A stretch of 64,000 nt of DNA from CAVRJC01 sp963721435 (lineage in GTDB: Bacteria; Actinomycetota; Acidimicrobiia; IMCC26256; DASPTH01): the NCBI GenBank assembly GCA_963721435.1, contig CAVRJC010000006.1, positions 186,001 to 250,000 on the forward strand. Reading direction: 5' to 3'. Position 1 is the first letter of the stretch, and every line of letters starts with the position of its first letter. The position numbers were made by a program, and so were the translations under genes. The notes beneath the pieces are model-generated. The model was not told where the DNA came from and made no database searches. It saw nothing but the letters and a program-made list of their open reading frames with translations. Below, in pieces: positions 56,696-64,000 of the stretch.

Positions 56696-56751
56696 CGCGA
56701 GAGACTGCCACAAGCGCGATATGGGCGAGGGTCGTGGTGCACCTCCAACAA

Positions 56752-56771
56752 TGCTCACCAAGCTGTGAGCA
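56752..56771 (-). terminator. Intrinsic-type terminator after tmRNA
   Basis: TGCTCAC, a 6-base loop, GTGAGCA: a perfect 7-bp stem directly after the tmRNA 3' end, followed on the minus strand by TTGTTGG. Confidence 0.6.
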
Positions 56772-56775
56772 CTCT

Positions 56776-57138
56776 TGGAGGTGGCGGGAGTCGAACCCGC
56801 GTCTTCCGAGCTGTAAGTGGGGCTTCTCCGAGCGCAGCCGATGAAGAGATCTCGGGCCACCGCCACTCATCGGCGGTCGGCGGCGGCCCCAGCCTCAGTG
56901 GAGTGTCCCGCCAGGCCCTGAGGCCAGTCCTGGCGGTGAGCCGCTCTTGATTGCGCCCCGGTTCCGGCCGAGCGGCTGGGCCGGGAGGGACGCGCTGCTA
57001 GTTGGTACTAGGCAGCGAGTGCCATGGAATCATGGTCAGTGTTCGCATTTATTGGTTGTGCCGACTCTTTTACGACGTTCCGGCGACGTCGGCTCGCTTC
57101 CCCCGCCTCGAACATCGAAATCGAAGCCACGCACCCCC
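56776..57138 (-). ncRNA. ssrA: Transfer-messenger RNA (tmRNA)
   Basis: 363 nt. The 5' end GGGGGTG pairs with the 3' acceptor strand CACCTCC, with one G-U pair. The T-arm GCGGGTTCGACTCCCGC is at the 3' end, and a 5' GGCTTCGA segment matches the conserved D-like region. CCA is not encoded (AGA follows the discriminator A). The tag frame lies at 57046-57008: GCG resume codon, then ANTDHDSMALAA and TAG. ALAA at the end is the usual proteolysis tag. tmRNA rescues ribosomes stalled on broken messages together with SmpB, whose gene is at 62462 on the same strand. A terminator follows. Confidence 0.95.
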
Positions 57139-57187
57139 ATGTCAAGTGCCGCGCCGGTGCGTGAGCGGTGAGCGCGACCCCTCCAGG

Positions 57188-58300
57188 CTACCTGCTGCCG
57201 ACCGCTGATTGAACAGCATCGGCGACGGCGGCGAGGCGGTCCTCGTTCCGCAGCAGCTGGATGAGGCCGTTGGTGACGATCACACACACGAGCCCGTTCT
57301 CGGGGTCGGCGAAGCCGACGGAGCTGAACGCGCCCGAGCAGCCGAACACGCGCCTCGACCCGCGCGACCCGACATCGCCGTTGCCGTCGAGCGCGACCCC
57401 GAGGCCCCACGGGTACTCGTGCCCCCACTTCGGGTGGGGACGGGCGCCGCTGCCCGCGAACGTCTGGTCGACGAGCCCGCGCCGGTGGCACGCGATCATC
57501 GCCTCGATCGTCGTCGGCTGGAGCACGTGTGTGTCACCGATGGCGCCGCCACCGAGCAACGCCTCGTACACCCGACCCAGGTCGCGCGCCGGACCGCGGC
57601 ACGTGTTGCCGGGCGAGATCGCGCAGAGGTACTCGTCGGCGTTGTAGTGCTCGAAGTCGAGGCCGGGCAGCACGTCGGGCCCGGTCTTCGGGAGGAGATC
57701 GCGGATCTCCGCGAGACGGGGCCGCAGCGCGTCGAGCTCGTCGGGCGGGATCGCGACGTAGGAGTCGGTGATGCCGAGTGGCGCGAACACCTCCTCCGCG
57801 GCGTACCGCGCGATCGGACGGCCGTCGATGACCCGCACGAGCTCGCCGAGGATCACGTGGGCCGAGGTGCCGTGGTATCCCGCCGCGGTGCCCGGCTCCC
57901 ACATCGCGGGCGCGTCGCAGATCAGTTGCACGAGCTCCGGCCACGGCGGCGGGTGCAGGCTGTCGTCGGCGTACGGGAAGCCCGCGGTGTGCGTCAGCAG
58001 GTGGCGGACGGTCGCGCGCTCCTTGCCGTTCGTGAATGCAGGAAGGTACTCGACGACTCTGTCGTCGAGCCCGAGCCGTCCCTGCTCCCACAGCTGCGCG
58101 ATCGCGATCGCGGTGACGACCTTGCCGCTCGAGAACCACATTGTGATCGTCGACGGCTCCATCGCGACGCCCGGACGCGCCTCGCCACCCGCGGCGTCGA
58201 GCATCGACGTCCCGTCGACCGACACGTAGAGCTGGTACCCGTCGTGCTCGACACCGAGACCGGCGTCGAGCAGCCGTTGCGCGTCGTCGAGCCCGCCCAT
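57188..58300 (-). CDS. Serine hydrolase, beta-lactamase fold
   Basis: 370 aa from MGGLDDAQRLLDAGLGVEHD; the ATG shares its A with the stop of the upstream NTF2-like gene (TGATG). The nucleophile is in WFSSGKVVTAIAIAQLWE (SxxK). YHGTSAHVILGELV stands at the YxN position with an altered third residue. GCSGAFSSVGFADPENGLVC ends the fold. No signal peptide. Probably a cytoplasmic esterase or amidase. Confidence 0.85.
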   Translation of the reverse strand: MGGLDDAQRLLDAGLGVEHDGYQLYVSVDGTSMLDAAGGEARPGVAMEPSTITMWFSSGKVVTAIAIAQLWEQGRLGLDDRVVEYLPAFTNGKERATVRHLLTHTAGFPYADDSLHPPPWPELVQLICDAPAMWEPGTAAGYHGTSAHVILGELVRVIDGRPIARYAAEEVFAPLGITDSYVAIPPDELDALRPRLAEIRDLLPKTGPDVLPGLDFEHYNADEYLCAISPGNTCRGPARDLGRVYEALLGGGAIGDTHVLQPTTIEAMIACHRRGLVDQTFAGSGARPHPKWGHEYPWGLGVALDGNGDVGSRGSRRVFGCSGAFSSVGFADPENGLVCVIVTNGLIQLLRNEDRLAAVADAVQSAVGSR

Positions 58301-58770
58301 CAACCGAGTGGGTGCGCGGGCTCGACCGCGAAGTTGGTGAACAGCGTCTGGTAGGCGTACCACGTGTTCCAGTGCTCGGTGAGATAGACGATCTTGCCGT
58401 CGTCGTCGAACCGGAACACGAAGCAGTAGGTGTTCGCGTAGTCGTTGCCGTGGACGGTCTTGGCGCGGCACGTCTGCTGGCGGACCACGTACTCGCCGTC
58501 GGCCACCATGATCACGTCCTCCGCGCGCATGGTCTTCATGTCGTACACGTCCTGGCCCGGGCCGAGCTCGGCCGTGCGCGTCGACGGCAGCAGTTGACGG
58601 ATCGCGTCGCGGCCGCGGTGCTCGGTGTCACCGTTGATGTGCGGCAGCCCGTTCCACCACACGCCGTCCTCCGTGAACAGCTCCGACTTGTCGGCGGGTG
58701 CGGGGATCTCGCTGAAGAACTGGCGTACGACGTCGAGGTTGCGCTGCTCGATCGCGGTGTAGTCAGGCAT
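58300..58770 (-). CDS. SnoaL/NTF2-like protein
   Basis: 156 aa: MPDYTAIEQRNLDVVRQFFS, LFTEDGVWWNGLPHINGDTE, HRGRDAIRQLLPST and NTYCFVFRFDDDGKIVYLTE with HWNTWYAYQ, a typical cone-fold 'SnoaL-like' pattern with a Trp-rich pocket. It lies between the nitroreductase gene (3-bp gap) and the serine hydrolase gene (1-bp overlap), in one operon. It may bind or isomerise the hydrolase's substrate; this is inference. Confidence 0.82.
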   Translation of the reverse strand: MPDYTAIEQRNLDVVRQFFSEIPAPADKSELFTEDGVWWNGLPHINGDTEHRGRDAIRQLLPSTRTAELGPGQDVYDMKTMRAEDVIMVADGEYVVRQQTCRAKTVHGNDYANTYCFVFRFDDDGKIVYLTEHWNTWYAYQTLFTNFAVEPAHPLG

Positions 58771-58773
58771 GCG

Positions 58774-59427
58774 TCACCAGCCGTTCCAGTGGATCGTCTT
58801 CTCGGAGTGCGCGCGGCTCGCGGCTCGGAAGTCGGTGCCGATCGTGTACGCCACCGGGAACAGCCCGGCCTGCGTGACCTCGTCGTACGGGATGCCGAGC
58901 AGCTCGGCCATCTCCCGCTCCTTGTGCAGGTGGATCGTGGTCCACGCGCTGCCCATGCCCTTCGCGCGCAGCGCGAGCATGAAGTTCCACACCGCGGGGA
59001 GCACCGAGCCCCAGCGGCCCGCCTGGTCGAAGATGCTCTGGTTCTCCATGCGGCCGTCGATCGTCGGGACCAGCAGCACCGGCACCTCGTGCAGGTGCTC
59101 GCGCAGGTAGAACACCGACGCCCCGATGAGCTCCTGCCGGTCATCGACCGCGTAGGGCTGTGCGGTGCCTTCCTCGCGTGCCTGCGCGCTCATCGCGATG
59201 TGGAAGTCCATCCCGTCGCGGTAGATGCGCGCCATCTCGACGCGCGTCGCCGGGTCGTCGACGAGCACCCAGTTGTACATCTGCTGGTTGGAGCCGTTCG
59301 GCGCCTGCCAGCCGATGCGCACGCACTCGTCGACGTCGTCACGCGCGACCGGCTTGGTGAGGTCGAGGCGCTTGCGGACGGTGCGGGTCGTGGTCAACAG
59401 CTCGCGCGGGCTCAGGTCGAGGTCCAT
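58774..59427 (-). CDS. Nitroreductase-family flavoprotein
   Basis: 217 aa from MDLDLSPRELLTTTRTVRKR. TVRKRLDLTKPV is the N-terminal FMN phosphate-binding stretch, WQAPNGSNQQMYNWVLVDDP the second FMN contact, and LALRAKGMGSAWTTIHLHKE the conserved 'GlGsaw' helix. It is an FMN-dependent NAD(P)H reductase. It leads a three-gene operon with NTF2-like and serine hydrolase genes and appears to have a leaderless start. Confidence 0.9.
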   Translation of the reverse strand: MDLDLSPRELLTTTRTVRKRLDLTKPVARDDVDECVRIGWQAPNGSNQQMYNWVLVDDPATRVEMARIYRDGMDFHIAMSAQAREEGTAQPYAVDDRQELIGASVFYLREHLHEVPVLLVPTIDGRMENQSIFDQAGRWGSVLPAVWNFMLALRAKGMGSAWTTIHLHKEREMAELLGIPYDEVTQAGLFPVAYTIGTDFRAASRAHSEKTIHWNGW

Positions 59428-59435
59428 GGCGGGGG

Positions 59436-59441
59436 AGCGTA
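59436..59441 (-). promoter_or_regulatory. TACGCT -10 box, leaderless start
   Basis: On the minus strand: TACGCT, 8 bases, then ATG at 59427. Confidence 0.45.
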
Positions 59442-59452
59442 GGCCGATCAGG

Positions 59453-60595
59453 TCAGGCGCGCCCGCCGGTGGGCAGCGCCGCCTCGATGACCTCACCGAA
59501 CCGCGCGACGAGCGGCGAGGACGAACCGGCGCGGCACCACCACTGCATGAACATCTCCGCCTTCGCCTCGCGCGGATTGGTCGTCGCGTACTGCGACACC
59601 TCGTCCACGACCCGTACGTACGCGTGCTGCCACGCCGGCGGCGCCGCGGCTGACCCCCCGCGCAGTGCGTGCTCGAGGGTCTCCACGCCGAGCTCGGCAC
59701 CGAGCGCGCGGTGGATCGCGATCCAGTCGGCCTGGTGATACGCGTCCTCGATCCGGTGCCACAGCTCGTGGGCGGTGATGCCGTCGATGCTCGAGGACGG
59801 CGGTGGCACGATCGGGCGACGAACCAGGCCGGGGTTCCGCTCGATCCACGAGCGTTGCATGGCTTCGAGGTCGTCGGCGAAGAGGTACGACGCGTTCAGG
59901 TACACCATGCCGACGCCGGGATAGGTCTCCCCTGCATGCCGTCCGCTCGCGAGGTCGAGGCTCCCGGTCTCGCACGAGATTCGGAGGATCTCGACGGGGA
60001 ATCGCCGCAGGACGCGCACCGCGGTGTCGAGGATCTCCGCGACGGCCTCGGGGATCGCGTCGGGTCGATTGGGCATGCGCACGGTGACGGGCTTGCGGAG
60101 CCACGGGTCCGACGCGACCACGTCGATCAGCCGCGGTCTTCCGCCGCCGAATCTCGCCAGGCCCTTGGCGCGCACGTCGACCGTGATGTCGGGCACGAGG
60201 TCCGCGACTGCGCGCGCCAACCCGTCCGCGCCGGTCGCGGCTGGGGCCGCGCTCGCGTGGCCGGGACCGTGCAGGTCGCGTCGCAGCGGCGCCCGCAACC
60301 CGCCGGTGTAGCCGTTGGCGCGGGCGACGAGTCGCGTCAGCTCGTCGACGGTGTCGACGACGATCGCGTGCACCCCTGCGGCCCCCGCCAGCTCGGTGAA
60401 GGTGGCCAGCAACTCCGCCGCCTGGGCGCGTCCGGCCAGCACGAGCCAGTCGACCGTGACCACGAGAGCGCCGCCGAAACCGGACTCGGCCGCGCCCGTC
60501 CCTGCGACGAGCGACCCCACCGGCACGTCGCCGCTCCACGCGGCATAGGCGGCGGCGCCGGTTGCCGGGTCCTCGCCCTGCTTCGTGAGGTGCAC
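59453..60595 (-). CDS. GNAT-like domain fused to a HExxH zincin
   Basis: 380 aa from a GTG (VHLTKQGEDPATGAAAYAAW). Residues 1-115 have a GNAT-like pattern: GDVPVGSLVAGTG, GALVVTVDWLVLAGRAQAAE, AIVVDTVDELTRLVARANGY. A linker follows, and from about 120 a mixed domain with LIDVVASDPWLRKPVTVRMP. At about 276 there is ITAHELWHRIEDAYH: the HELWH is a zinc-binding HExxH. The later EVSQYATTNPREAKAEMFMQ could supply the third ligand (Glu). This pairing is unfamiliar to me. The role may be proteolytic, or the zincin site may bind another substrate. It is divergent from the ABC exporter genes. Confidence 0.7.
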   Translation of the reverse strand: MHLTKQGEDPATGAAAYAAWSGDVPVGSLVAGTGAAESGFGGALVVTVDWLVLAGRAQAAELLATFTELAGAAGVHAIVVDTVDELTRLVARANGYTGGLRAPLRRDLHGPGHASAAPAATGADGLARAVADLVPDITVDVRAKGLARFGGGRPRLIDVVASDPWLRKPVTVRMPNRPDAIPEAVAEILDTAVRVLRRFPVEILRISCETGSLDLASGRHAGETYPGVGMVYLNASYLFADDLEAMQRSWIERNPGLVRRPIVPPPSSSIDGITAHELWHRIEDAYHQADWIAIHRALGAELGVETLEHALRGGSAAAPPAWQHAYVRVVDEVSQYATTNPREAKAEMFMQWWCRAGSSSPLVARFGEVIEAALPTGGRA

Positions 60596-60671
60596 ACCTG
60601 AGTATTCCCGACCGGCCGTGTCCGGTTGCCACAATGGTGACGCACGACGTCGGCGCGAAGAAGGGCAGCTC

Positions 60672-61643
60672 GTGAGCATGAATGCGATCGTCGAGGTAGA
60701 AGGCGTGACCCGCGCCTTCGGGGAGACGAAGGCACTCCAGGGCGTCGACCTCGTCGTCCCGGAGGCATCGGTCGTTGCGTTGCTCGGGCCGAACGGTGCG
60801 GGCAAGACCACGCTGGTGCGCATCCTCGCGACGCTGCTCGCGCCCGACTCGGGCACGGCACGCGTCGCGGGCTTCGACATCCGGGAGCACCCGATGGCGA
60901 TACGGCGGTCGATCGGCCTCGCGGGCCAGTACGCGGCCGTCGACGCGACGCTCACCGGCCGCGAGAACCTCGAGATGATCGGACGGCTCTCCCGCCTCAG
61001 CGCCAAGGAAGCCCGCGTCCGCGCGATGGAGACCCTCGACCGGCTGTCGCTGCACGACGCCGCCGACCGGCCGGTCAAGACGTACTCCGGCGGTATGGCC
61101 CGCCGGCTCGACCTCGGCGCCGGACTCGTCGCGCGGCCACGTGTGCTGCTGCTCGACGAGCCGACCACCGGCCTCGATCCCCGCGGTCGCATCGAGCTGT
61201 GGTCGTACCTGCGCGACCTCGTCAACGACGGGGCCACGCTCCTCCTCACCACGCAATACCTCGAGGAAGCCGATCAACTGGCGAACGACATCGTGGTCAT
61301 CGACCACGGCACCGTCATCGCCCACGGCTCGCCGCTCGAGCTGAAGGACCAGCTCGCCGGCGACGTTCTCGACGTCACCGTCGCCGAGTCGCACGCGCTC
61401 GAACGTGCTGCCGGTGCGCTGACGTTGGTCGGGAGCGAGGCGGCCACAGTGGACCGTGGCACCAATCGGGTGACGGTGCCGGTCCCGGACGGCGCCGACT
61501 CGCTCGTCGCCGCGGTGCGTCAGCTCGACGACGCCGGCGTCACCCTCGTCGACATCTCCCTGCGCCGTCCGTCGCTCGACGACGTGTTCCTGTCCCTCAC
61601 CGGCCACGCCGCGACCGCAGTCACGGAAGAGGAGGTGGCGTGA
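60672..61643 (+). CDS. ABC transporter ATPase, DrrA type
   Basis: 323 aa from a GTG (VSMNAIVEVEGVTRAFGETK) with the RBS AAGAAGG; ATG 60678 is the alternative. Walker A is LLGPNGAGKTTLVRILATLL, the signature YSGGMARRLDLGAGL and Walker B VLLLDEPTTGLDPRGR. The C-terminal DrrA-type domain (LLTTQYLEEADQLAND, then a regulatory region) is present. DrrA with DrrB exports antibiotics or lipids across the membrane. The stop overlaps the next start (TGATG). Confidence 0.9.
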   Translation: MSMNAIVEVEGVTRAFGETKALQGVDLVVPEASVVALLGPNGAGKTTLVRILATLLAPDSGTARVAGFDIREHPMAIRRSIGLAGQYAAVDATLTGRENLEMIGRLSRLSAKEARVRAMETLDRLSLHDAADRPVKTYSGGMARRLDLGAGLVARPRVLLLDEPTTGLDPRGRIELWSYLRDLVNDGATLLLTTQYLEEADQLANDIVVIDHGTVIAHGSPLELKDQLAGDVLDVTVAESHALERAAGALTLVGSEAATVDRGTNRVTVPVPDGADSLVAAVRQLDDAGVTLVDISLRRPSLDDVFLSLTGHAATAVTEEEVA

Positions 61644-62458
61644 TGAGCGCCGAGGTCATCCCCGCGACCAACCACCTGTCTCCGGCTGCGGTCGTGTCCG
61701 ACACGCGCATCGTCGCGACGCGCAACATCCGTCATCTGGTGCGGACGCCGCAGCTCGTCGTCGCCAGCGTCGTCCAGACCGTCATGTTCCTGCTGCTGTT
61801 CCGGTACGTGTTCGGCGGATCGATTGACATCCCCGGCCTGTCGTACGTCGATTTCCTGATCCCCGGTTACATGGCGTCGATCGCGATCTTCGACGGCTTC
61901 GGCGTGTCGATCGGTCTCGCCGAGGACGCCAAGTCGGGGATCATCGACCGGTTCCGCGCGCTCCCGATGGCGCGCTCCGCGTTCGTCGGCGGTCGCGCGG
62001 TGTCCGACATCCTGCGCCAGGCGGTGCTGCTCGCCATCGTGATCGGCGTCGGGTATCTCACCGGCTTCCGGATCGACGGCTCCGTCGGTGACGTCGTCCT
62101 CGCATTCGTGGTCGCATTGATCTGGGGCTTCGCGCTGTTCTGGGTGTTCGCCGCGATCGGCCTGTTCGTGCGCGACGCCGAGACCGCGCAGGCGGCGTCG
62201 ACGCCGTTCTTCATCCTGTTCTTCGTGTCGACCGCGGTGATCCAGGTCGACACGCTGCCCGGCTGGCTCCAGCCCTTCGCCCGCAACCAGCCGATGAGCC
62301 AGGTCGCGAACGCACTGCGCGGGTTGATGGACGGCCCGGCCGCGGCCCAGCTCGTGGAGCACAGCACCAGCTACTACGTCGTCTCGTCGTTGATCTGGTG
62401 CGCCGCGATCACGCTGGTGTTCGCGCCGCTCGCCATCCATGCCTACCGCAAGCCGTAG
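61643..62458 (+). CDS. ABC-2 transporter permease, DrrB type
   Basis: 271 aa after GGAGG. Six hydrophobic segments can be counted, among them VVASVVQTVMFLLLFRYVFG, FLIPGYMASIAIFDGFGVSI, VVLAFVVALIWGFALFWVFA and FFILFFVSTAVIQVDTLPGW. LIPGYMASIAIFDGF and ERFRALPMARSAFVGGRAVS (with Ile-Asp in place of Glu) are typical of DrrB and ABC-2 permeases. It forms the membrane channel of the exporter. Substrate unknown; no biosynthetic cluster is next to it. Confidence 0.9.
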   Translation: MSAEVIPATNHLSPAAVVSDTRIVATRNIRHLVRTPQLVVASVVQTVMFLLLFRYVFGGSIDIPGLSYVDFLIPGYMASIAIFDGFGVSIGLAEDAKSGIIDRFRALPMARSAFVGGRAVSDILRQAVLLAIVIGVGYLTGFRIDGSVGDVVLAFVVALIWGFALFWVFAAIGLFVRDAETAQAASTPFFILFFVSTAVIQVDTLPGWLQPFARNQPMSQVANALRGLMDGPAAAQLVEHSTSYYVVSSLIWCAAITLVFAPLAIHAYRKP

Positions 62459-62461
62459 CGG

Positions 62462-62932
62462 CTACTCGCGCATGCCCTTCATCGCCCGCTCGGTCTCGCG
62501 CTTGGCGTCGCGCTCGGCCAGCGCCTGGCGCTTGTCGTATGCCCGCTTGCCTCGGGCAAGGGCGAGCTCGACCTTGGCCCGACCGTCCTTGAAGTAGACC
62601 CGGAGCGGCACCAGTGTGTGCCCCTTCTCCTGCGTGCCGCGCTGGAGCTCGAGGATCTCCTTGCGGTGCAGGAGCAGCTTGCGCTTGCGCACCGGGTCGA
62701 GCTCGACCCGTGAGTAGGCGTACGGCGAGATGTGCATGCCGTAGAGCCACACTTCGCCGTCCTCGACGCGCGCGTACGCCTCTTGGAGGTTGCCGCGCCC
62801 GTCGCGGAGTGATTTCACCTCGGGGCCGGCGAGCATGATCCCGCACTCCCACGAGTCGAGCACGAGGTAGTCGTGGCGCGCGCGGCGGTTGGTGATCACC
62901 AGCTGATCGCCGCGTCGGCTCGTCGTGCTCAT
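62462..62932 (-). CDS. smpB: SsrA-binding protein SmpB
   Basis: 156 aa from MSTTSRRGDQLVITNRRARH. The conserved SmpB core is complete: RRARHDYLVLDSWECGIMLA, GPEVKSLRDGRGNLQEAYAR, LYGMHISPYAYSR, RKRKLLLHRKEILELQRGTQ and the C-terminal basic tail ARGKRAYDKRQALAERDAKR. It binds tmRNA and delivers it to stalled ribosomes. It lies 3 bp from the end of the convergent DrrB gene. A TACCGT box 7 bases before the ATG suggests a leaderless transcript. Confidence 0.97.
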   Translation of the reverse strand: MSTTSRRGDQLVITNRRARHDYLVLDSWECGIMLAGPEVKSLRDGRGNLQEAYARVEDGEVWLYGMHISPYAYSRVELDPVRKRKLLLHRKEILELQRGTQEKGHTLVPLRVYFKDGRAKVELALARGKRAYDKRQALAERDAKRETERAMKGMRE

Positions 62933-62939
62933 CGCGAGC

Positions 62940-62945
62940 ACGGTA
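62940..62945 (-). promoter_or_regulatory. TACCGT -10 box, leaderless start of smpB
   Basis: On the minus strand: TACCGT, 7 bases, then ATG at 62932. Confidence 0.45.
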
Positions 62946-62971
62946 CCGGCCGCGCCGGGCCGCGGCCCCGG

Positions 62972-62977
62972 TAGATT
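62972..62977 (+). promoter_or_regulatory. TAGATT -10 box before the JAMM peptidase gene
   Basis: TAGATT ends 47 bases before the GTG at 63025. A transcript from about 62984 would carry a leader with AGGGG at the right distance from that GTG. The promoter is divergent from that of smpB. Confidence 0.35.
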
Positions 62978-63024
62978 GCGCCGATGGCAGCGCCCGTGAG
63001 TGGGTGCCGAACGAGGGGATCGAC

Positions 63025-63480
63025 GTGGACGGGCCGGTGGTCGAGCTCACCAAGGCGCACTACGAGGTGATCGTCGGTCATTGCTTCGACGGTCTCCCCG
63101 ACGAAGCGTGCGGGTTGCTCGCGGGGCCCATGGCCAGTCCGAGTGAAGCGCCCGGCACCGGCAGCGCGCCCACCGGCGAGGTGCGCGCGGTCTACCCGTG
63201 CCGGAACGCCGACCAGTCGGCTCGCACCTACACCGTCGACTCGCGCGACTACCTCCGTGCCATGCGCGACGCCGAAGACCACGGCGACGAGATCGTCGGC
63301 GTGTGGCACTCGCACACGCACACCGACGCCTATCCGTCGACCACGGATGTGCGCCAGGCCGTCGACCCCGCGTGGGTGTACGTGATCGTGAGCCTCAAGC
63401 ACGGCGAGCCCGTGCTGCGGGCGTACGGCATCCGGGACGGCGTCACCACGGAGATGCCGGTCGAGGTCACCGACAAGTAG
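63025..63480 (+). CDS. JAMM/MPN+ metallopeptidase (Mec-like)
   Basis: 151 aa from the GTG at 63025, which has GAGGGG 7 bases upstream; a GTG at 63004 is in frame. The catalytic Glu is in LPDEACGLLAGP and the JAMM zinc site is HSHTHTDAYPSTTD, which satisfies HxHx7SxxD. Relatives such as mycobacterial Mec remove cysteine from the ubiquitin-like carrier CysO in sulfur metabolism. No CysO or CysM gene is in the window, so the substrate is not proved. Confidence 0.88.
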   Translation: MDGPVVELTKAHYEVIVGHCFDGLPDEACGLLAGPMASPSEAPGTGSAPTGEVRAVYPCRNADQSARTYTVDSRDYLRAMRDAEDHGDEIVGVWHSHTHTDAYPSTTDVRQAVDPAWVYVIVSLKHGEPVLRAYGIRDGVTTEMPVEVTDK

Positions 63481-63510
63481 CGTCGAAACCACATCACTGG
63501 GGGTGATCAC

Positions 63511-64000
63511 ATGGCACGCGACTACCGGCTGATCTCGGCGGACGGCCATCTCATGGACCCGCCCGATCTGTGGACCGCCAACGCACCGGCGAAGTACCGG
63601 GATCAAGTGCCCCGCATGGAGCGCTTCGACAAGGGAGACGCGTGGGTCTTCCCGGACCGCGACACGCCGAGCCCGTTCAACTGGGGCGCGTGCGCGGGGC
63701 GGGCGCCCGACCAACAGGGGATCTGGTGCCGGCTCGAGGACATCCACCCCGGCTGCTACGACGCCAAGGCGCGCGTCGAGGCGCTCGATCTCGACGGCAT
63801 CGACGCCGAGCTGCTCTTCCCCAACGGCCTCGACTGGGTGGTCGACGCGCCCGACCGTGACTTCCAGCTCGCCATGACCCGCATCTACAACGACCACCTC
63901 GCCGAGGTGTGCGCCCACGCGCCCGACCGTTTCGGCGGCGCGGCCCTCGTGCCGCCGATCAGCGTCGAGGACGCGGTGGCCGAGGTGCAGCGCATGGCCG
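63511..64000 (+). CDS. Amidohydrolase_2-family protein, N-terminal part
   Basis: 163 codons, open to the right edge. It starts MARDYRLISADGHLMDPPDL after GGGGGTG. ISADGHLMDPPDLW is the metal-binding motif, and EALDLDGIDAELLFPNGLDW and AMTRIYNDHLAEVCAHAPDR follow. It is a close paralogue of the gene at 52592. The rest, including the C-terminal metal ligand, lies outside the window. Confidence 0.88.
   Translation, partial: MARDYRLISADGHLMDPPDLWTANAPAKYRDQVPRMERFDKGDAWVFPDRDTPSPFNWGACAGRAPDQQGIWCRLEDIHPGCYDAKARVEALDLDGIDAELLFPNGLDWVVDAPDRDFQLAMTRIYNDHLAEVCAHAPDRFGGAALVPPISVEDAVAEVQRMA

Noticed and set aside
56776..56810. A tRNA gene suggested by the GGTTCGACTCCC arm
   Set aside because: The 5' partner lies 350 bases away and a tag reading frame is present between them, so this is the 3' end of tmRNA.

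Overview
The window is about 64 kb of very GC-rich DNA. Third codon positions are almost all G or C, so most long antisense ORFs are shadows. The gene content points to a high-GC actinobacterium, perhaps near the Acidimicrobiia; the lineage is inferred. Supporting signs are an F420-type LLM oxidoreductase, a mycothiol-type DinB/maleylpyruvate isomerase protein, DUF3052, DUF6325 and SHOCT proteins, an HNH/DUF222 nuclease, many GTG starts, and many apparently leaderless genes with a TANNNT box 7-8 nt before the start codon.

Layout. 0-5 kb: the end of ftsX, a secreted coiled-coil/M23 peptidase, a biotinyl-carboxyltransferase fusion and an aldehyde dehydrogenase. 5-20.9 kb: a stress-type accessory region with a LuxR remnant, DUF6325, DUF2252, a GNAT, two NTF2-like paralogues, SHOCT, a PqqD-like/PRMT-like methyltransferase, a type I sulfatase, a glycine-zipper protein, a flavodoxin, SDRs, a full LuxR/MalT-type regulator, DUF7144, and a broken serine recombinase. 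20.9-32.7 kb: SDRs, an OYE-type flavoenzyme, an aldo/keto reductase, a 1-Cys peroxiredoxin, DUF3052, a PKD-tailed hydrolase, an SRAP protein, a DinB-type enzyme, a beta-lactamase-fold hydrolase and an F420-type oxidoreductase. 32.7-35.3 kb: an asparagine synthetase-like gene coupled to an F420 glutamyl-ligase-like gene, both riddled with about 20 frameshifts. 35.3-56.7 kb: a catabolic-looking block with a double CaiB/BaiF protein, several amidohydrolases, NTF2-like proteins, a NifU-like/UGSC redox operon, and a CoA ligase/DUF35/thiolase/crotonase operon. 56.7-64 kb: tmRNA (tag ANTDHDSMALAA), hydrolases, a nitroreductase, a GNAT-zincin fusion, a DrrAB-type ABC exporter, smpB, a JAMM peptidase and a truncated amidohydrolase.

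How the genes work together. Most operons are tight, with ATGA, GTGA or TGATG overlaps. The CoA ligase, crotonase, DUF35, SCP2-type thiolase, SDR, CoA-transferase and amidohydrolase sets suggest breakdown of CoA-activated cyclic or branched substrates; the substrate cannot be read from sequence. tmRNA and smpB, the ribosome-rescue pair, lie 5 kb apart on the same strand. ftsX and the M23 gene sit at the far end of the window.

Caution. About a dozen genes carry single frameshifts with otherwise open frames, many of them readable as one extra base. The dense cluster at 32.7-35.3 kb looks more like consensus error than decay.
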